64,000 bases of DNA from positions 248,001 through 312,000 of IMG/VR virus record IMGVR_UViG_3300037882_003354; one strand, given 5' to 3'. The translations under genes were made by a program, and so were the position numbers. A model generated the notes under the pieces. The model did not search any database and was not told the DNA's origin. It saw nothing but the letters and a program-made list of their open reading frames with translations. Shown here in pieces: positions 33,202 through 41,071 of the stretch (positions are counted from its first letter, which is position 1; every line of letters begins with the position of its first letter). The stretch is from a virus.

Positions 33202-34044
33202 TTAATTAATGAATTGACGCAGTAATTCTTTTTGTCGATCAGACAGACCCACGGGCACAGTTATGTTGACACTGAGCAACATGCGACCTTTAAATCGGTT
33301 GTCCGATGCCTTGGGCATGCCATACCCTGCGGCCGCCAACACTTGACCGTGCTGTGTCCCGGGATTGATTTTAATTTCCAAGGTGCGCTGATCCAGAGTG
33401 GTCACGTTGATTGTGGTGCCCAGCATGGCGTCAACACAATTTAAACTTAGATTGGTCATCAGATCATCGCCCTGACGTTGAAATACAGCATGTGGCTGTA
33501 CATGTATAGTAAGGTGTAAATCTCCTCTGGGCAGGTTTACGTGGGCGTCATCTCCCAGCCCCTGCAATCGCAGCGTGACCCCATCGTGGACACCAGCGGG
33601 TATCCTGACCTCCACCACTTGATCCCTACCACTGGGCAATCGCAATGTGGCAATCAAATCCTTGCCATGAAACGCTTCCTCCAGAGTTATTGAGGTTTGA
33701 ATATTCAGTGTTCTGTTGCGCGGGGGCGGCTGTGGCGCACGCTGTCCAAAAATATCACCAAATGGATTACCATGCCCAAAGGCATGCGACATGAAATCTG
33801 ACATTGGATCCCGCCCCTGCTGGAATCCTGGAGGAAATCCCTGTGGTTGTGGGTTGTCGTATTGTTGCCGTTTGCCAGGATCACTCAGCGTGGCATATGC
33901 CTCTTGAATTTTTTTAAATTCGGTGTCGTCCCCACCTGTGCGGTCAGGGTGATGTCGCATGGCCAGTTTGCGATAGGATCGTTTGATGTCTTCTTCAGAA
34001 GCATTTCGCTCGACACCTAGTATTTGATAGTAATCTGTGGTCAT
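33202..34044 (-). CDS. dnaJ: DnaJ/CbpA-like J-domain cochaperone
   Basis: 280 residues. The J-domain (residues 1-70) has the HPD motif in MRHHPDRTGG. A Gly/Phe/Pro-rich linker follows (PQGFPPGFQQGRDPM), then two C-terminal client-binding domains. There is no CxxCxGxG zinc-finger, so it is the CbpA class. It would recruit host DnaK. The ATG has no visible Shine-Dalgarno: the bases before it are TTTTTTC, directly after a perfect palindrome. Start choice is still clear because the J-domain begins here. Confidence 0.92.
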   Translation of the reverse strand: MTTDYYQILGVERNASEEDIKRSYRKLAMRHHPDRTGGDDTEFKKIQEAYATLSDPGKRQQYDNPQPQGFPPGFQQGRDPMSDFMSHAFGHGNPFGDIFGQRAPQPPPRNRTLNIQTSITLEEAFHGKDLIATLRLPSGRDQVVEVRIPAGVHDGVTLRLQGLGDDAHVNLPRGDLHLTIHVQPHAVFQRQGDDLMTNLSLNCVDAMLGTTINVTTLDQRTLEIKINPGTQHGQVLAAAGYGMPKASDNRFKGRMLLSVNITVPVGLSDRQKELLRQFIN

Positions 34045-34049
34045 GAAAA

Positions 34050-34080
34050 AAGGTATAGTAAACTTAATATACTATACCTT
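34050..34080. repeat. Palindrome overlapping the dnaJ promoter
   Basis: Perfect 11-bp arms (34050-34060 AAGGTATAGTA and 34070-34080 TACTATACCTT) with a 9-base loop. It covers the -10 region of the dnaJ promoter and, read on the minus strand, is followed by six T and then the dnaJ ATG. It could be an operator, a terminator for the lysis genes upstream, or both. Confidence 0.7.
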
Positions 34081-34094
34081 CCCGTGGGAGTCAA
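34066..34094 (-). promoter_or_regulatory. Sigma70-type promoter for the dnaJ-def-clpA operon
   Basis: On the minus strand TTGACT (34094-34089), 17 bases, TATATT (34071-34066), 22-50 bases before ATG 34044. The -10 differs from TATAAT at one base. The palindrome at 34050-34080 straddles the -10 and start region, so the operon may be repressed or attenuated there. Confidence 0.6.
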
Positions 34095-34103
34095 ATGATT
34101 ATA

Positions 34104-34421
34104 TCATGGTTCACCCAGTGGGGTATTTCCATTATTGGCACCAATCATTTTTTCTTTAGTACGTCCATATGCACTGATGCCCAGTATGGTTCCCATGGCC
34201 AGGTGGAACAATCCTGCGCCCTGCAGGGTCAATGGTTGCCATTGATTGGTGATCACACCATGCAGTAAACTTTGCATGGCGCTCCATAACACTGGCGCCA
34301 CTACAAAATCAAATACACACACCACCAGGTACATCCAACCCATGGAAGGTCGCCACTTGGACTGTATCCAATGTTCTGATTTGTGTTCTTCTGATAGCGT
34401 ATGTTCCACATGGTCTGTCAT
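34104..34421 (-). CDS. Holin-like membrane protein
   Basis: 105 residues. An N-terminal charged segment ends in QSKWRPSMGW. Hydrophobic spans lie at about residues 29-50 (WMYLVVCVFDFVVAPVLW) and 68-87 (LQGAGLFHLAMGTILGI), with a weaker central one. W-R-P before the first span is typical of three-TM phage holins. It lies directly after a GH19 endolysin gene with spanins further upstream, forming a lysis cassette. The C-terminus is cytoplasmic-looking and acidic. Confidence 0.75.
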   Translation of the reverse strand: MTDHVEHTLSEEHKSEHWIQSKWRPSMGWMYLVVCVFDFVVAPVLWSAMQSLLHGVITNQWQPLTLQGAGLFHLAMGTILGISAYGRTKEKMIGANNGNTPLGEP

Positions 34422-34422
34422 G

Positions 34423-35046
34423 TCAGGCTCCTAGAATTTTTAGTGCACGGGCATAATTAGTCTTGCGTTCTTCAAGACCCAGTGTGCCACCATTGATGCG
34501 TTTGGTCATGGTCAGGATGTCGCCGGTGTCAGCATATTGGTTGAGTTTGTTCTCTTTCCAGAACCAGCAAGCAGATTGAACTGCGCCTTCGATGGTGGTC
34601 AAAAACTCAGGCATGAGATTGATGTCGCGTTTGATGCTAGCGGCAAATGCTTGTTGATTTGCTCGGCCAGTCAGTTGAATCAATCCACGACCACAAAATT
34701 TTGCTCCATCACCGCTGGCCTCGTCGCCATTGCCCATGCGGTTTGCATATGCACGATTGGCTATCATTTCTGGTTTGTGAGCATACTTGTTGGCAGTCAC
34801 CAGGTCTGGGAAATGCTTGGGCCACACACGCATGAGGCTTTCTGCCCGATAGTTCAAGTTCTCTTTAAGAAATTTAAATCCACCGCTTTCATGTCCACAC
34901 TGAGCAACAAATGCAGCCACGCGTTGCTTGCTGTTGATGTCATATTGTGGCAACAACTTGGCCATGGCCTCGTGCCACTTGTCTATGTTGGCGTTGCCAG
35001 GTATAAGTTGAGCCAACTGTTCTTTGCTTGGTATAAAATCTGACAT
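34423..35046 (-). CDS. GH19 chitinase-like endolysin
   Basis: 207 residues. The GH19 catalytic helix is AQCGHESGGFKFLKENLNY with the general-acid Glu in HESGG (about residue 54). Later signatures are NRMGNGDEASGDGAKFCGRGLIQLTGRANQQAF (second acid and substrate loop) and the C-terminal ACWFWKENKLN. Such enzymes cut peptidoglycan or chitin-like glycans in Gram-negative phages. No signal peptide is seen, so release depends on the adjacent holin. An AAAGGGG site precedes ATG 35046. Confidence 0.93.
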   Translation of the reverse strand: MSDFIPSKEQLAQLIPGNANIDKWHEAMAKLLPQYDINSKQRVAAFVAQCGHESGGFKFLKENLNYRAESLMRVWPKHFPDLVTANKYAHKPEMIANRAYANRMGNGDEASGDGAKFCGRGLIQLTGRANQQAFAASIKRDINLMPEFLTTIEGAVQSACWFWKENKLNQYADTGDILTMTKRINGGTLGLEERKTNYARALKILGA

Positions 35047-35066
35047 TATGTACCCCTTTAACTTAT

Positions 35067-35321
35067 TTACGCCAAACTTGCCAAAGTTATCAACCCAGTT
35101 AATGCAACATTTATAAGTTCAGTAACCTCCATGTTGTCCATGTTTTTGTTGATATCGTTGGTTTTTACAATGTCATCAATCAATTGTACATACTCAGCCT
35201 GTGTAAGTAGTCCACATTTGAGCAATTCAGTGTATTGATTGGCAGTCTGTGCCGCACTTTGCAAAGCAGCATCCTGCGATCCATGCGATAGTAACGATTG
35301 TTGAAGTTGATCCATGTTCAT
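35067..35321 (-). CDS. Small hypothetical protein, lysis region
   Basis: 84 residues, Gln/Ala-rich and helical, with a hydrophobic C-terminal stretch (INVALTGLITLASLA) that could be a membrane helix. It lies between the lipoprotein and the endolysin. It might be an antiholin or accessory lysis factor, but nothing confirms this. The start overlaps the next gene's end by 4 bases. Confidence 0.6.
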   Translation of the reverse strand: MNMDQLQQSLLSHGSQDAALQSAAQTANQYTELLKCGLLTQAEYVQLIDDIVKTNDINKNMDNMEVTELINVALTGLITLASLA

Positions 35322-35725
35322 CTTGGTCTAGCTCCTATAATGGTTTGCATTCTGTCTGCAGATGTTTCCATGCTTTCAAATTTGATCTTGCAAAATGCCG
35401 GGCTGACCTTGGCGGCATTGGCATACTGATTGTCTAACCCTTGTGCAATTTCCTGCAAGTTCTTGGAAGATTTGATTAATGCATCATTTCTTGGTATATG
35501 TTCGCTGTACAACGCGAACATCGTGATGTCCAGTGACAACTTGCTGGCATGCATCTTGCTGACCACTGGGTCATTGCATTGTTCTTTATAATGCCTGGCT
35601 TGCGCCCGAATGCCAGTTATTAGTTCGTACTCGTTGGAATCGTAGGGTGCCATTTGATATGCATCTACCACTGCGCAACCGGACAGCGCCAACAAGACTG
35701 AAGCAGCCAGCATGAACTTTTTCAT
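35318..35725 (-). CDS. Lipoprotein of the lysis region
   Basis: 135 residues from ATG 35725. A lipoprotein signal is clear: MKKFMLAASVLLALSGC with lipobox LSGC, Cys at residue 17. The mature part is helical (YELITGIRAQARHYKEQCND, then LDITMFALYSEHIPRN). It would be anchored in the outer or inner membrane facing the periplasm. It is longer than Rz1 proteins. Its role in lysis or superinfection exclusion is not known. Confidence 0.75.
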   Translation of the reverse strand: MKKFMLAASVLLALSGCAVVDAYQMAPYDSNEYELITGIRAQARHYKEQCNDPVVSKMHASKLSLDITMFALYSEHIPRNDALIKSSKNLQEIAQGLDNQYANAAKVSPAFCKIKFESMETSADRMQTIIGARPR

Positions 35726-35736
35726 ATGAACCATCC

Positions 35737-36009
35737 TTATTTGATGTTAGTGTGTATATTTTTCTGTGCGTTGTACCATTCTATCCAGGTGTCAACTTTT
35801 ACCTTGCACTGGTGGTATTGACCATAATTTTCAGTGACCACTGTGATCACACTGCTCAATTTGGCACCATCTGGGTTTACTTTTTTTAAATCCGGACATG
35901 TTTCCAGGAGTTCCTTGGGAGCATCAGGAAACTTGACCGCCACTGGCACAGTGGCTTGCATGCATCCTGTCAATAGGATCACAGGAAGTAGTATGGATAG
36001 TCTGTTCAT
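35737..36009 (-). CDS. Putative o-spanin (Rz1-like lipoprotein)
   Basis: 90 residues with signal MNRLSILLPVILLTGC, lipobox LTGC, Cys at residue 16. The mature part includes a Pro-rich start (VPVAVKFPDAPKE) and a helical WYNAQKN end. It overlaps the upstream i-spanin-like gene by 4 bases, the order and coupling seen for separate Rz/Rz1 spanins. Together they would link inner and outer membranes and complete Gram-negative lysis. Confidence 0.7.
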   Translation of the reverse strand: MNRLSILLPVILLTGCMQATVPVAVKFPDAPKELLETCPDLKKVNPDGAKLSSVITVVTENYGQYHQCKVKVDTWIEWYNAQKNIHTNIK

Positions 36010-36491
36010 TGTGTGTTTTCCTCTGCAGGTGTGGCTGGTGGAGTGAACGGATTTGTTGCAGCATCATTGAGTATCCGGGGCACTTCGGGATCCAGCACAC
36101 ATGCTTGATCTATTCTCTTTTCTATTTCTTTGATACGTTCGCGGTACACTATTTGTCTGTTGATGATCACCTGCTGTTTCTTTTGTCGTTCAATTGAGAG
36201 TTTTTGGTTGAGGTCTTGCGATTCTGTTGCAGCCTGGTCCAGTTTGACCTGCAGGTCCGCCACACGTTGACGCCACACTTTCTCAGTGTCGTAACTGCCA
36301 TAAAAGTATACCCCGGCTATGATGGCTATCAGCCCTATTGCTTGTAACGGTGCTTTATAAAATACCAGGGTGGGAATGAATCTGCACGCTGTACCAATCA
36401 CATACACTGCAATGCCGCCAAATAATATGGATAATACTGCTGTGTACAACCAAGTGTCTGGAATAAACGACAGCATCCACATGGCTACCAC
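36006..36491 (-). CDS. Putative i-spanin (Rz-like)
   Basis: 161 residues. It has N-terminal hydrophobic spans (LYTAVLSILFGGIAVYVIG and PLQAIGLIAIIAGVYFYG), then a long periplasmic coiled coil (WRQRVADLQVKLDQAATESQDLNQKL to IKEIEKRIDQA) and a Pro-rich tail. Classical Rz has one TM; two spans here are unusual. Context with the lipoprotein directly downstream supports the spanin role. Confidence 0.65.
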   Translation of the reverse strand: MVAMWMLSFIPDTWLYTAVLSILFGGIAVYVIGTACRFIPTLVFYKAPLQAIGLIAIIAGVYFYGSYDTEKVWRQRVADLQVKLDQAATESQDLNQKLSIERQKKQQVIINRQIVYRERIKEIEKRIDQACVLDPEVPRILNDAATNPFTPPATPAEENTQ

Positions 36492-37240
36492 CGGTCCTTT
36501 TCTATGACCACTGCTTGGTCACCGTTTCTAATAAGAAACTTGTTGCCTATTTTGTTGATGTCGTAATTGCCCAGATATTTGTTTAAGAATGTCACTTGTC
36601 CGTGACTGCTCTCGTCCAGGGCCAGGTGCCCGGGCACAGTGGCCTTCACTGCATCATAATCACCAATGGACACCAACTTGGCAGTGACATCACCTGCATA
36701 CGGCTTGCTGAATGTGATGGTACTGTCTGATTCCAGCGCCACAGAGGTCGCGCCTTGGTTAAAAAATTCCTGTATGTCCTGGGTTTTGTCTTCCAGTACT
36801 ACCTGCTGGTAGTCCTGTGGTGTCATGGGCACATGTTGTGATACAGATTCCGGGCTGAAGTCCACAGTTTTGGCTGATTTATAATACTTGAATTTCCAAT
36901 CGTAGCAGTCGCACAGCTGGCTGATACCGCTCATCAGATGTTTCAGTTGTCCGGGCAATCTGGGAGTTCTTGCTATTTCTACAAACACCTGATATTGGCC
37001 ATCCATTTCCTCACCGGCACTCATGTCAGCGTCCAGGATAAATGTGTATCCTTTTTCCATGAACTCCATGAGATCAGTGGCGGGGTATTTTTCCTTGACG
37101 CGAAAACCCAATACCACCACATCCTGGTCGTCGCCCATTTTGCTCTTGTATTGATCCACTGTGAATATGTCACTGACATATTCTTTTAGATCTTTTGCTC
37201 TCAGGCCTTCTGTGAGATTATGCTGGTGTTTCTTGAGCAT
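36485..37240 (-). CDS. Conserved T4-like phage protein
   Basis: 251 residues, acidic, with alpha/beta content. The N-terminal two-thirds (VVVLGFRVKEKYPATDLMEFMEKGYTFILDADMSAGEE, then LKHLMSGISQLCDCYDWKFKYY) is conserved in marine T4-like phages, as I recall, always as hypothetical. The C-terminus (VTFLNKYLGNYDINKIGNKFLIRNGD) looks like a small separate domain. It overlaps the next upstream gene by 23 bases. Confidence 0.7.
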   Translation of the reverse strand: MLKKHQHNLTEGLRAKDLKEYVSDIFTVDQYKSKMGDDQDVVVLGFRVKEKYPATDLMEFMEKGYTFILDADMSAGEEMDGQYQVFVEIARTPRLPGQLKHLMSGISQLCDCYDWKFKYYKSAKTVDFSPESVSQHVPMTPQDYQQVVLEDKTQDIQEFFNQGATSVALESDSTITFSKPYAGDVTAKLVSIGDYDAVKATVPGHLALDESSHGQVTFLNKYLGNYDINKIGNKFLIRNGDQAVVIEKDRW

Positions 37241-37745
37241 TGTTGGGGTTCTCCTGGGCTGCTTCGTCAGCGTTCATGGTCGCACTGGGATTGTAACGCA
37301 TCAATTCGGCCATTTGAATATGATCTTTATTTTCCTTGCCAACGTAGACATCTCGCATCAATGTCTTGGGCATGATCACGGTCACTGTCCATATGGGGTG
37401 TGCATCAATCTTGCCTTTCTTGGTACCTGGGCGGTAGTCGTCAGGATCTTTGATTTTTCTGGGAATCAGCACATTCTCTTTTTTATAGATCACCTGGCAC
37501 CCGTATTCGTAGAGTCGCCGGCCACCTTCAGGATCAGGCATCTCTTTTTCAGGCCACATGAATGTGCATGACACGCTGTATCTAGAAATGTTGGGCCCGG
37601 ACACCAACTCACCCTCCTCCCAGTTTTTAAACACGTAGATATCCAGTTCGTCAAACACTCTCTCATATTCCTTGAGTGTGTTAAACGCACTATTATTTTC
37701 GCTAAGTGTTTGGAGGTTTCGAATTACGTCAAGTATATCGTGCAT
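37218..37745 (-). CDS. Conserved T4-like phage protein
   Basis: 175 residues. Conserved-looking core: LYEYGCQVIYKKENVLIPRKIKDPDDYRPGTKKGKIDAHPIWTVTVIMPKTLMRD. The N-terminus is helical and acidic; the C-terminus is low-complexity (NADEAAQENPNNAQETPA). It lies next to the 251-residue protein, the same pairing I recall from T4-like cyanophages. A late-like box lies upstream. Function unknown. Confidence 0.7.
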   Translation of the reverse strand: MHDILDVIRNLQTLSENNSAFNTLKEYERVFDELDIYVFKNWEEGELVSGPNISRYSVSCTFMWPEKEMPDPEGGRRLYEYGCQVIYKKENVLIPRKIKDPDDYRPGTKKGKIDAHPIWTVTVIMPKTLMRDVYVGKENKDHIQMAELMRYNPSATMNADEAAQENPNNAQETPA

Positions 37746-37764
37746 GATTGGTCTCTTTACTGGT

Positions 37765-37772
37765 TATTTATG
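37765..37772 (-). promoter_or_regulatory. T4-type late promoter box
   Basis: CATAAATA on the minus strand, one mismatch from the late consensus, 19 bases before ATG 37745. It lies in the divergent gap between the 175-residue gene and phoH. Confidence 0.55.
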
Positions 37773-37891
37773 ATTTTTTACTAGTAAAATTCTAAAATCC
37801 CACAGGGCGATTATTGGGCTGTTTCCCATACTTTTTAATTTGATGCCGTAAATACTCGTGCAGGTCGATGTTCACCAACTGGGAGGTAAAA

Positions 37892-38629
37892 TTGCCAAGA
37901 GCCAGAAGACACGAAAAATTTCAAGATCAACGAAAAGATCGAGAAGCTAGCCATACTTCGAATCAACCTGATTCGAACATCAAGAAGCAGCGTCAAGTGA
38001 TGATTGTTCCTCGGAACACGTCACAAGAGAATTATCTCGAGATGCTAAAAAACCCTAAAAAATACATTGTTTTTGCCATCGGCCCTGCCGGTACAGGTAA
38101 AACCATGATGGCTGTGCAAATGGCCATCAAATTGTACAAAGAAGGAGCGATTAAAAAAATAATCATCACACGGCCAGCTGTGTCGGTGGATGAAGAGCAT
38201 GGGTTCTTACCAGGCACCCTGAATCAAAAAATGGAGCCCTGGACACGACCCATCATGGATGTGTTTGAGGAATACTATCATCCCAAGGAAATTTCAGACA
38301 TGCTGGATGACGGCGTTATTGAAATAAGCCCCCTGGCCATGATGCGTGGCAGGACATTTAAAAATGCCTTTATCATAGCCGACGAAATTCAGAACACCAC
38401 GCCCAGTCAGATGAAAATGCTACTGACCAGAATAGGTGAAGGATCTAGGATGGCCGTGACGGGCGATTTAAATCAAGCAGATCGACCCAGAGAAAATGGA
38501 TTGCTTGACTTTACTTCCAAACTGGGAGACCATGCGTGTAAAATGATTGCTTTTGCGTATTTTACCACCAACGATATTGAAAGACACCCCGTGGTCAAGG
38601 AGATATTATCAATATACAAAGATGAATAA
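37892..38629 (+). CDS. phoH: PhoH-like ATPase
   Basis: 245 residues from TTG 37892, preferred because GGGAGG sits 5 bases upstream; an in-frame ATG at 37868 gives 253 residues with no good ribosome site. Walker A is GPAGTGKTMMA (about residues 65-75) and Walker B is AFIIADEIQNTTP. VTGDLNQADRPRENGL is the PhoH sensor-type region. The N-terminus is very basic. PhoH is widespread in marine T4-like phages and is a candidate RNA-linked ATPase, but its phage role is unsettled. It is the lone plus-strand gene in this region and convergent with gp44. Confidence 0.92.
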   Translation: MPRARRHEKFQDQRKDREASHTSNQPDSNIKKQRQVMIVPRNTSQENYLEMLKNPKKYIVFAIGPAGTGKTMMAVQMAIKLYKEGAIKKIIITRPAVSVDEEHGFLPGTLNQKMEPWTRPIMDVFEEYYHPKEISDMLDDGVIEISPLAMMRGRTFKNAFIIADEIQNTTPSQMKMLLTRIGEGSRMAVTGDLNQADRPRENGLLDFTSKLGDHACKMIAFAYFTTNDIERHPVVKEILSIYKDE

Positions 38630-38652
38630 CATTTAACTCACACACTGAAAAC

Positions 38653-38693
38653 AAACCGCATGAACACTCGACCTGCAATCGATCATGCGGTTT
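38653..38693. terminator. Bidirectional terminator between phoH and gp44
   Basis: A perfect 11-bp stem (AAACCGCATGA / TCATGCGGTTT) with a 19-base loop. It is flanked by A and T tracts suited to termination in both directions. It lies in the 68-base gap between convergent genes (phoH ends at 38629, gp44 ends at 38698). Confidence 0.75.
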
Positions 38694-38697
38694 CCCA

Positions 38698-39627
38698 TCA
38701 CTGGTCCTGCAATCTGGCCAGTTTTACCAAGACTGCTGCTAGATTTATTTCAGCGTCAGCCACCAGTGTGTGGTCCACTAATCCCTGCTTGATGATCAAC
38801 AACGCAGAGTCTTTTTTCTCTTCAGTATCACCGAATAATTCCAGATTTTCGTAGAGCCAGCGAAATATACTTTCCATTTCTTCCGCCTGTGCCCTTGAGC
38901 ACAGTAATTCGCGAGCAGCCCGTATCTTGCCGGCCTTGAACAACTCCACCATTTCAATCTTGTAATCGCTGCTGTCTGAACCACCGATCGTTGGAGACAG
39001 CAACACGCCATCAGACACATTTTGTTGCACCAGGTTGATGCACTTGCGCAGATCGGGATACGCCACCTTGACGTAGGTGTCCAGGGTGTCCAGGTCAAAT
39101 TCCACGTTCTCGGTAACCAGGATGGTGGCCACTCGAGCAGTATATTCTGTCTGATCAGTCTTCTCTACATGGAACCCCTGGCACCTGCTGTGCAGTGCGG
39201 GAATAATCTTGTTGGGATAGTTACAGGTCAAGATGAATCTGCTGGTGCTGGAATATGTTTCCATGACTCCGCGCAGGATGGCCTGCGCATTGGGCGTCAT
39301 ATAATCCGCCTCGTCCAGCAGCACCACCTTGAAGGGTCCGAATGGAATCATCTGTACAAAGTTGATGATCTTGTCGCGCACCGTTTCCACATTGTTTTCA
39401 CGACTGGCATTGATCTCTAAAACATCATATTCTTCGATGCCCAGTTCATGTAGTAGAACCTTGGCCAGTGTGGTCTTGCCAATGCCTGCAGCACCAGAAA
39501 ACAACAGATGCGGTATGGACCGTTCCTTGACCCAGGACTTGACCTGTCGCTTTTGTGCTTCATCTTTGAACACATATTCTTCGATAGTATTGGGCCTATA
39601 CAACTCTGTCCAGAGTTTCTTATTCAT
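38698..39627 (-). CDS. 44: Clamp-loader ATPase, T4 gp44-like
   Basis: 309 residues (T4 gp44 is 319). N-terminal LWTELYRPNTIEEYV is the RFC box. Walker A is SGAAGIGKTTLAK (about 44-56), Walker B is VVLLDEADYM, SFILTCNYPNKI-like sensor 1 follows, and SRC precedes an Arg finger. With gp62 it loads gp45 onto primed DNA. gp62 is not seen next to it. The gene is followed by the phoH terminator. Confidence 0.93.
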   Translation of the reverse strand: MNKKLWTELYRPNTIEEYVFKDEAQKRQVKSWVKERSIPHLLFSGAAGIGKTTLAKVLLHELGIEEYDVLEINASRENNVETVRDKIINFVQMIPFGPFKVVLLDEADYMTPNAQAILRGVMETYSSTSRFILTCNYPNKIIPALHSRCQGFHVEKTDQTEYTARVATILVTENVEFDLDTLDTYVKVAYPDLRKCINLVQQNVSDGVLLSPTIGGSDSSDYKIEMVELFKAGKIRAARELLCSRAQAEEMESIFRWLYENLELFGDTEEKKDSALLIIKQGLVDHTLVADAEINLAAVLVKLARLQDQ

Positions 39628-39775
39628 TTTTACCTTTAATTAAAATGTTGATCATTCTTGTTCTCCACAGTCTGGCATCCGACTCGGAATCAAATCCCGG
39701 ACTGAGCTCAGTGTCGTGGTCGTTGGTTTCCACCCAGACCCAGACTTCATTCCACTCATCATGAATGAGTGTCAT
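39620..39775 (-). CDS. Small acidic protein upstream of gp44
   Basis: 51 residues from ATG 39775, supported by GGAG 6 bases before. The longer open frame to 39886 has no such site and would overlap the next gene more. Sequence is acidic and Trp-rich (DEWNEVWVWVETNDHDTEL, then DARLWRTRMINIL). It overlaps the gp44 start by 8 bases, suggesting coupling. Function unknown. Confidence 0.6.
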   Translation of the reverse strand: MTLIHDEWNEVWVWVETNDHDTELSPGFDSESDARLWRTRMINILIKGKNE

Positions 39776-39965
39776 GTTTGAACTCCATGTGAGGTAGGAT
39801 GCAGTTGTCGAAAATTTGTGCCATGTTATTGTAGATGTGCTCTCTTTCTGAGTGCGTGGTCCCACATGCCATGACATTGCAACCAAAACCCACTGCCCTT
39901 TCTAGGCCGTAGTCGTGTCTGTAAGTATAGCACATGGACAGAATGATGTCTTCACGAGTTTTCAT
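39759..39965 (-). CDS. Small hypothetical protein
   Basis: 68 residues from ATG 39965; an upstream ATG at 40043 would give 94 residues but overlap the nucleotidyltransferase by 92 bases. The protein has REDIILSMCYTYRHDYGLERAVGFGCNVMACGTTHSE, with several Cys and His residues. It ends within the next gene's start. No recognised family. Confidence 0.6.
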   Translation of the reverse strand: MKTREDIILSMCYTYRHDYGLERAVGFGCNVMACGTTHSEREHIYNNMAQIFDNCILPHMEFKHDTHS

Positions 39966-40425
39966 GTTTGGATCGTTCTGCCGCTGCCACTCTTTTACGC
40001 AGGCTGCTGCTGGAGAAGCTATGGTCTCTTCCATTGAAGACAATTTCTATGCCACGTTTCTTACAGATATCTTTGCCTGTAAATTCCTGATCAGCGTATT
40101 CCACACCTAATACTCTAACATCAACTGGTAAAATTAGCAATAGATCTTCAAGATCTTTTTCAGTCTGATAGACCACCACTTCGTCCACATTACGATTGGT
40201 GGCCAACTGAATTTGTCGCTCCACTATGCTCTGTATGGGAGCATTTTTAGTTGTGGGCCTGTCTATGGTGGGGTCTGTTTGTAGCGCAGCAATCAGGTAA
40301 TCGCAGTGGTTTCTCGCTTCGGCCAGCATGGCTATGTGACCAGAGTGAAAAAGATCAAATGCAGAAAACACGATGCCAATTTTAAACCCTTCTTGTTTGA
40401 GTTGTTTGACCTTGTTGAATATCAC
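39952..40425 (-). CDS. HldE C-domain/TagD-like sugar nucleotidyltransferase
   Basis: 157 residues. The HxGH motif is FDLFHSGHIAML (about residues 24-35), with GIVFSAF before it and SSSSLRKRV (ISxSxxR type) near residue 142. It fits the cytidylyltransferase-like family of RfaE/HldE C-domain, TagD and Gct. Together with the PfkB kinase at 11669-12406 it would make a nucleotide-activated sugar such as ADP-heptose. The two halves of HldE are 28 kb apart here, which is unusual. Confidence 0.82.
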   Translation of the reverse strand: MIFNKVKQLKQEGFKIGIVFSAFDLFHSGHIAMLAEARNHCDYLIAALQTDPTIDRPTTKNAPIQSIVERQIQLATNRNVDEVVVYQTEKDLEDLLLILPVDVRVLGVEYADQEFTGKDICKKRGIEIVFNGRDHSFSSSSLRKRVAAAERSKHENS

Positions 40426-40455
40426 AGTTGTATGTCCTTACATCTTTTCACCGCA

Positions 40456-40788
40456 TCAGGCACGATACAGCATGTGTGGTTTTGCGTCGGCACTCATCAG
40501 GACTGCCTGGTTGTCCACCATACGAACTTCCATGCAGTCACCAGATGCAGTCTCCACTTGGATGGTGCGAGTCCAGCGCCCATGTTCGATCAAAATCCAT
40601 TGACCCACGGTGACGTCTTGTTGCTCAGGACCCACGGCCCACACCTGCGCCCATCTGGGAACAATGCCTTCAGCCTTGCCATCAGAGCTGGCAATAAAAA
40701 TACCACCTGAGGTTTTTTGCTCACCAAAGTCCATGTCACTGACCAGCACCTTGTCTCCCAGCGGTCGTACCGTACCTTGAACTTTCAT
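40456..40788 (-). CDS. GroES/gp31-like cochaperonin
   Basis: 110 residues. It starts VRPLGDKVLVSDMDFGEQKTSGGIFIA, the GroES beta-barrel start plus mobile loop; AQVWAVGPEQQDVTVGQWILIEHGRWT matches the second GroES strand set. The protein would cap host GroEL so the phage capsid protein can fold, as T4 gp31 does. The mobile loop end GGIFIA is close to the canonical GGIVLT/GGIIIP. It is adjacent to the conserved 90-residue gene. Confidence 0.85.
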   Translation of the reverse strand: MKVQGTVRPLGDKVLVSDMDFGEQKTSGGIFIASSDGKAEGIVPRWAQVWAVGPEQQDVTVGQWILIEHGRWTRTIQVETASGDCMEVRMVDNQAVLMSADAKPHMLYRA

Positions 40789-41061
40789 TTATTCTCCTGC
40801 CTGGGAGGATTTTTTAGGCTTGTTGACTTCTGCCTGTTCTGTGGACTTGATCACTGGGGTGGATCGCATGACCTGTGCTTGCGGATTGTCTTCGTAGTAA
40901 TCTGACACCACGTCTTCTCGCTTGCGAATGATCTTACCGCCAGGGCCCAGCTCGTCCCCCCTCGCATTAACTTTCATATTTCCAATCGCCGGCATTAACT
41001 CATTCTTCTTGATTAATTTTTCTAGATCGATTTCTTTACCTTGCATTGTTCTGTATACCAT
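40789..41061 (-). CDS. Conserved phage protein with MNARGD-like motif
   Basis: 90 residues. MVYRTMQGKEIDLEKLIKKNELMPAIGN, then MKVNARGDELGPGGKI is a recurrent block in marine T4-like phages. It is probably a disordered structural or assembly protein. The C-terminus is Lys/Glu/Pro-rich. It is directly next to the GroES-like gene, with no gap between them. Confidence 0.7.
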   Translation of the reverse strand: MVYRTMQGKEIDLEKLIKKNELMPAIGNMKVNARGDELGPGGKIIRKREDVVSDYYEDNPQAQVMRSTPVIKSTEQAEVNKPKKSSQAGE

Positions 41062-41071
41062 GATGGTCTCC

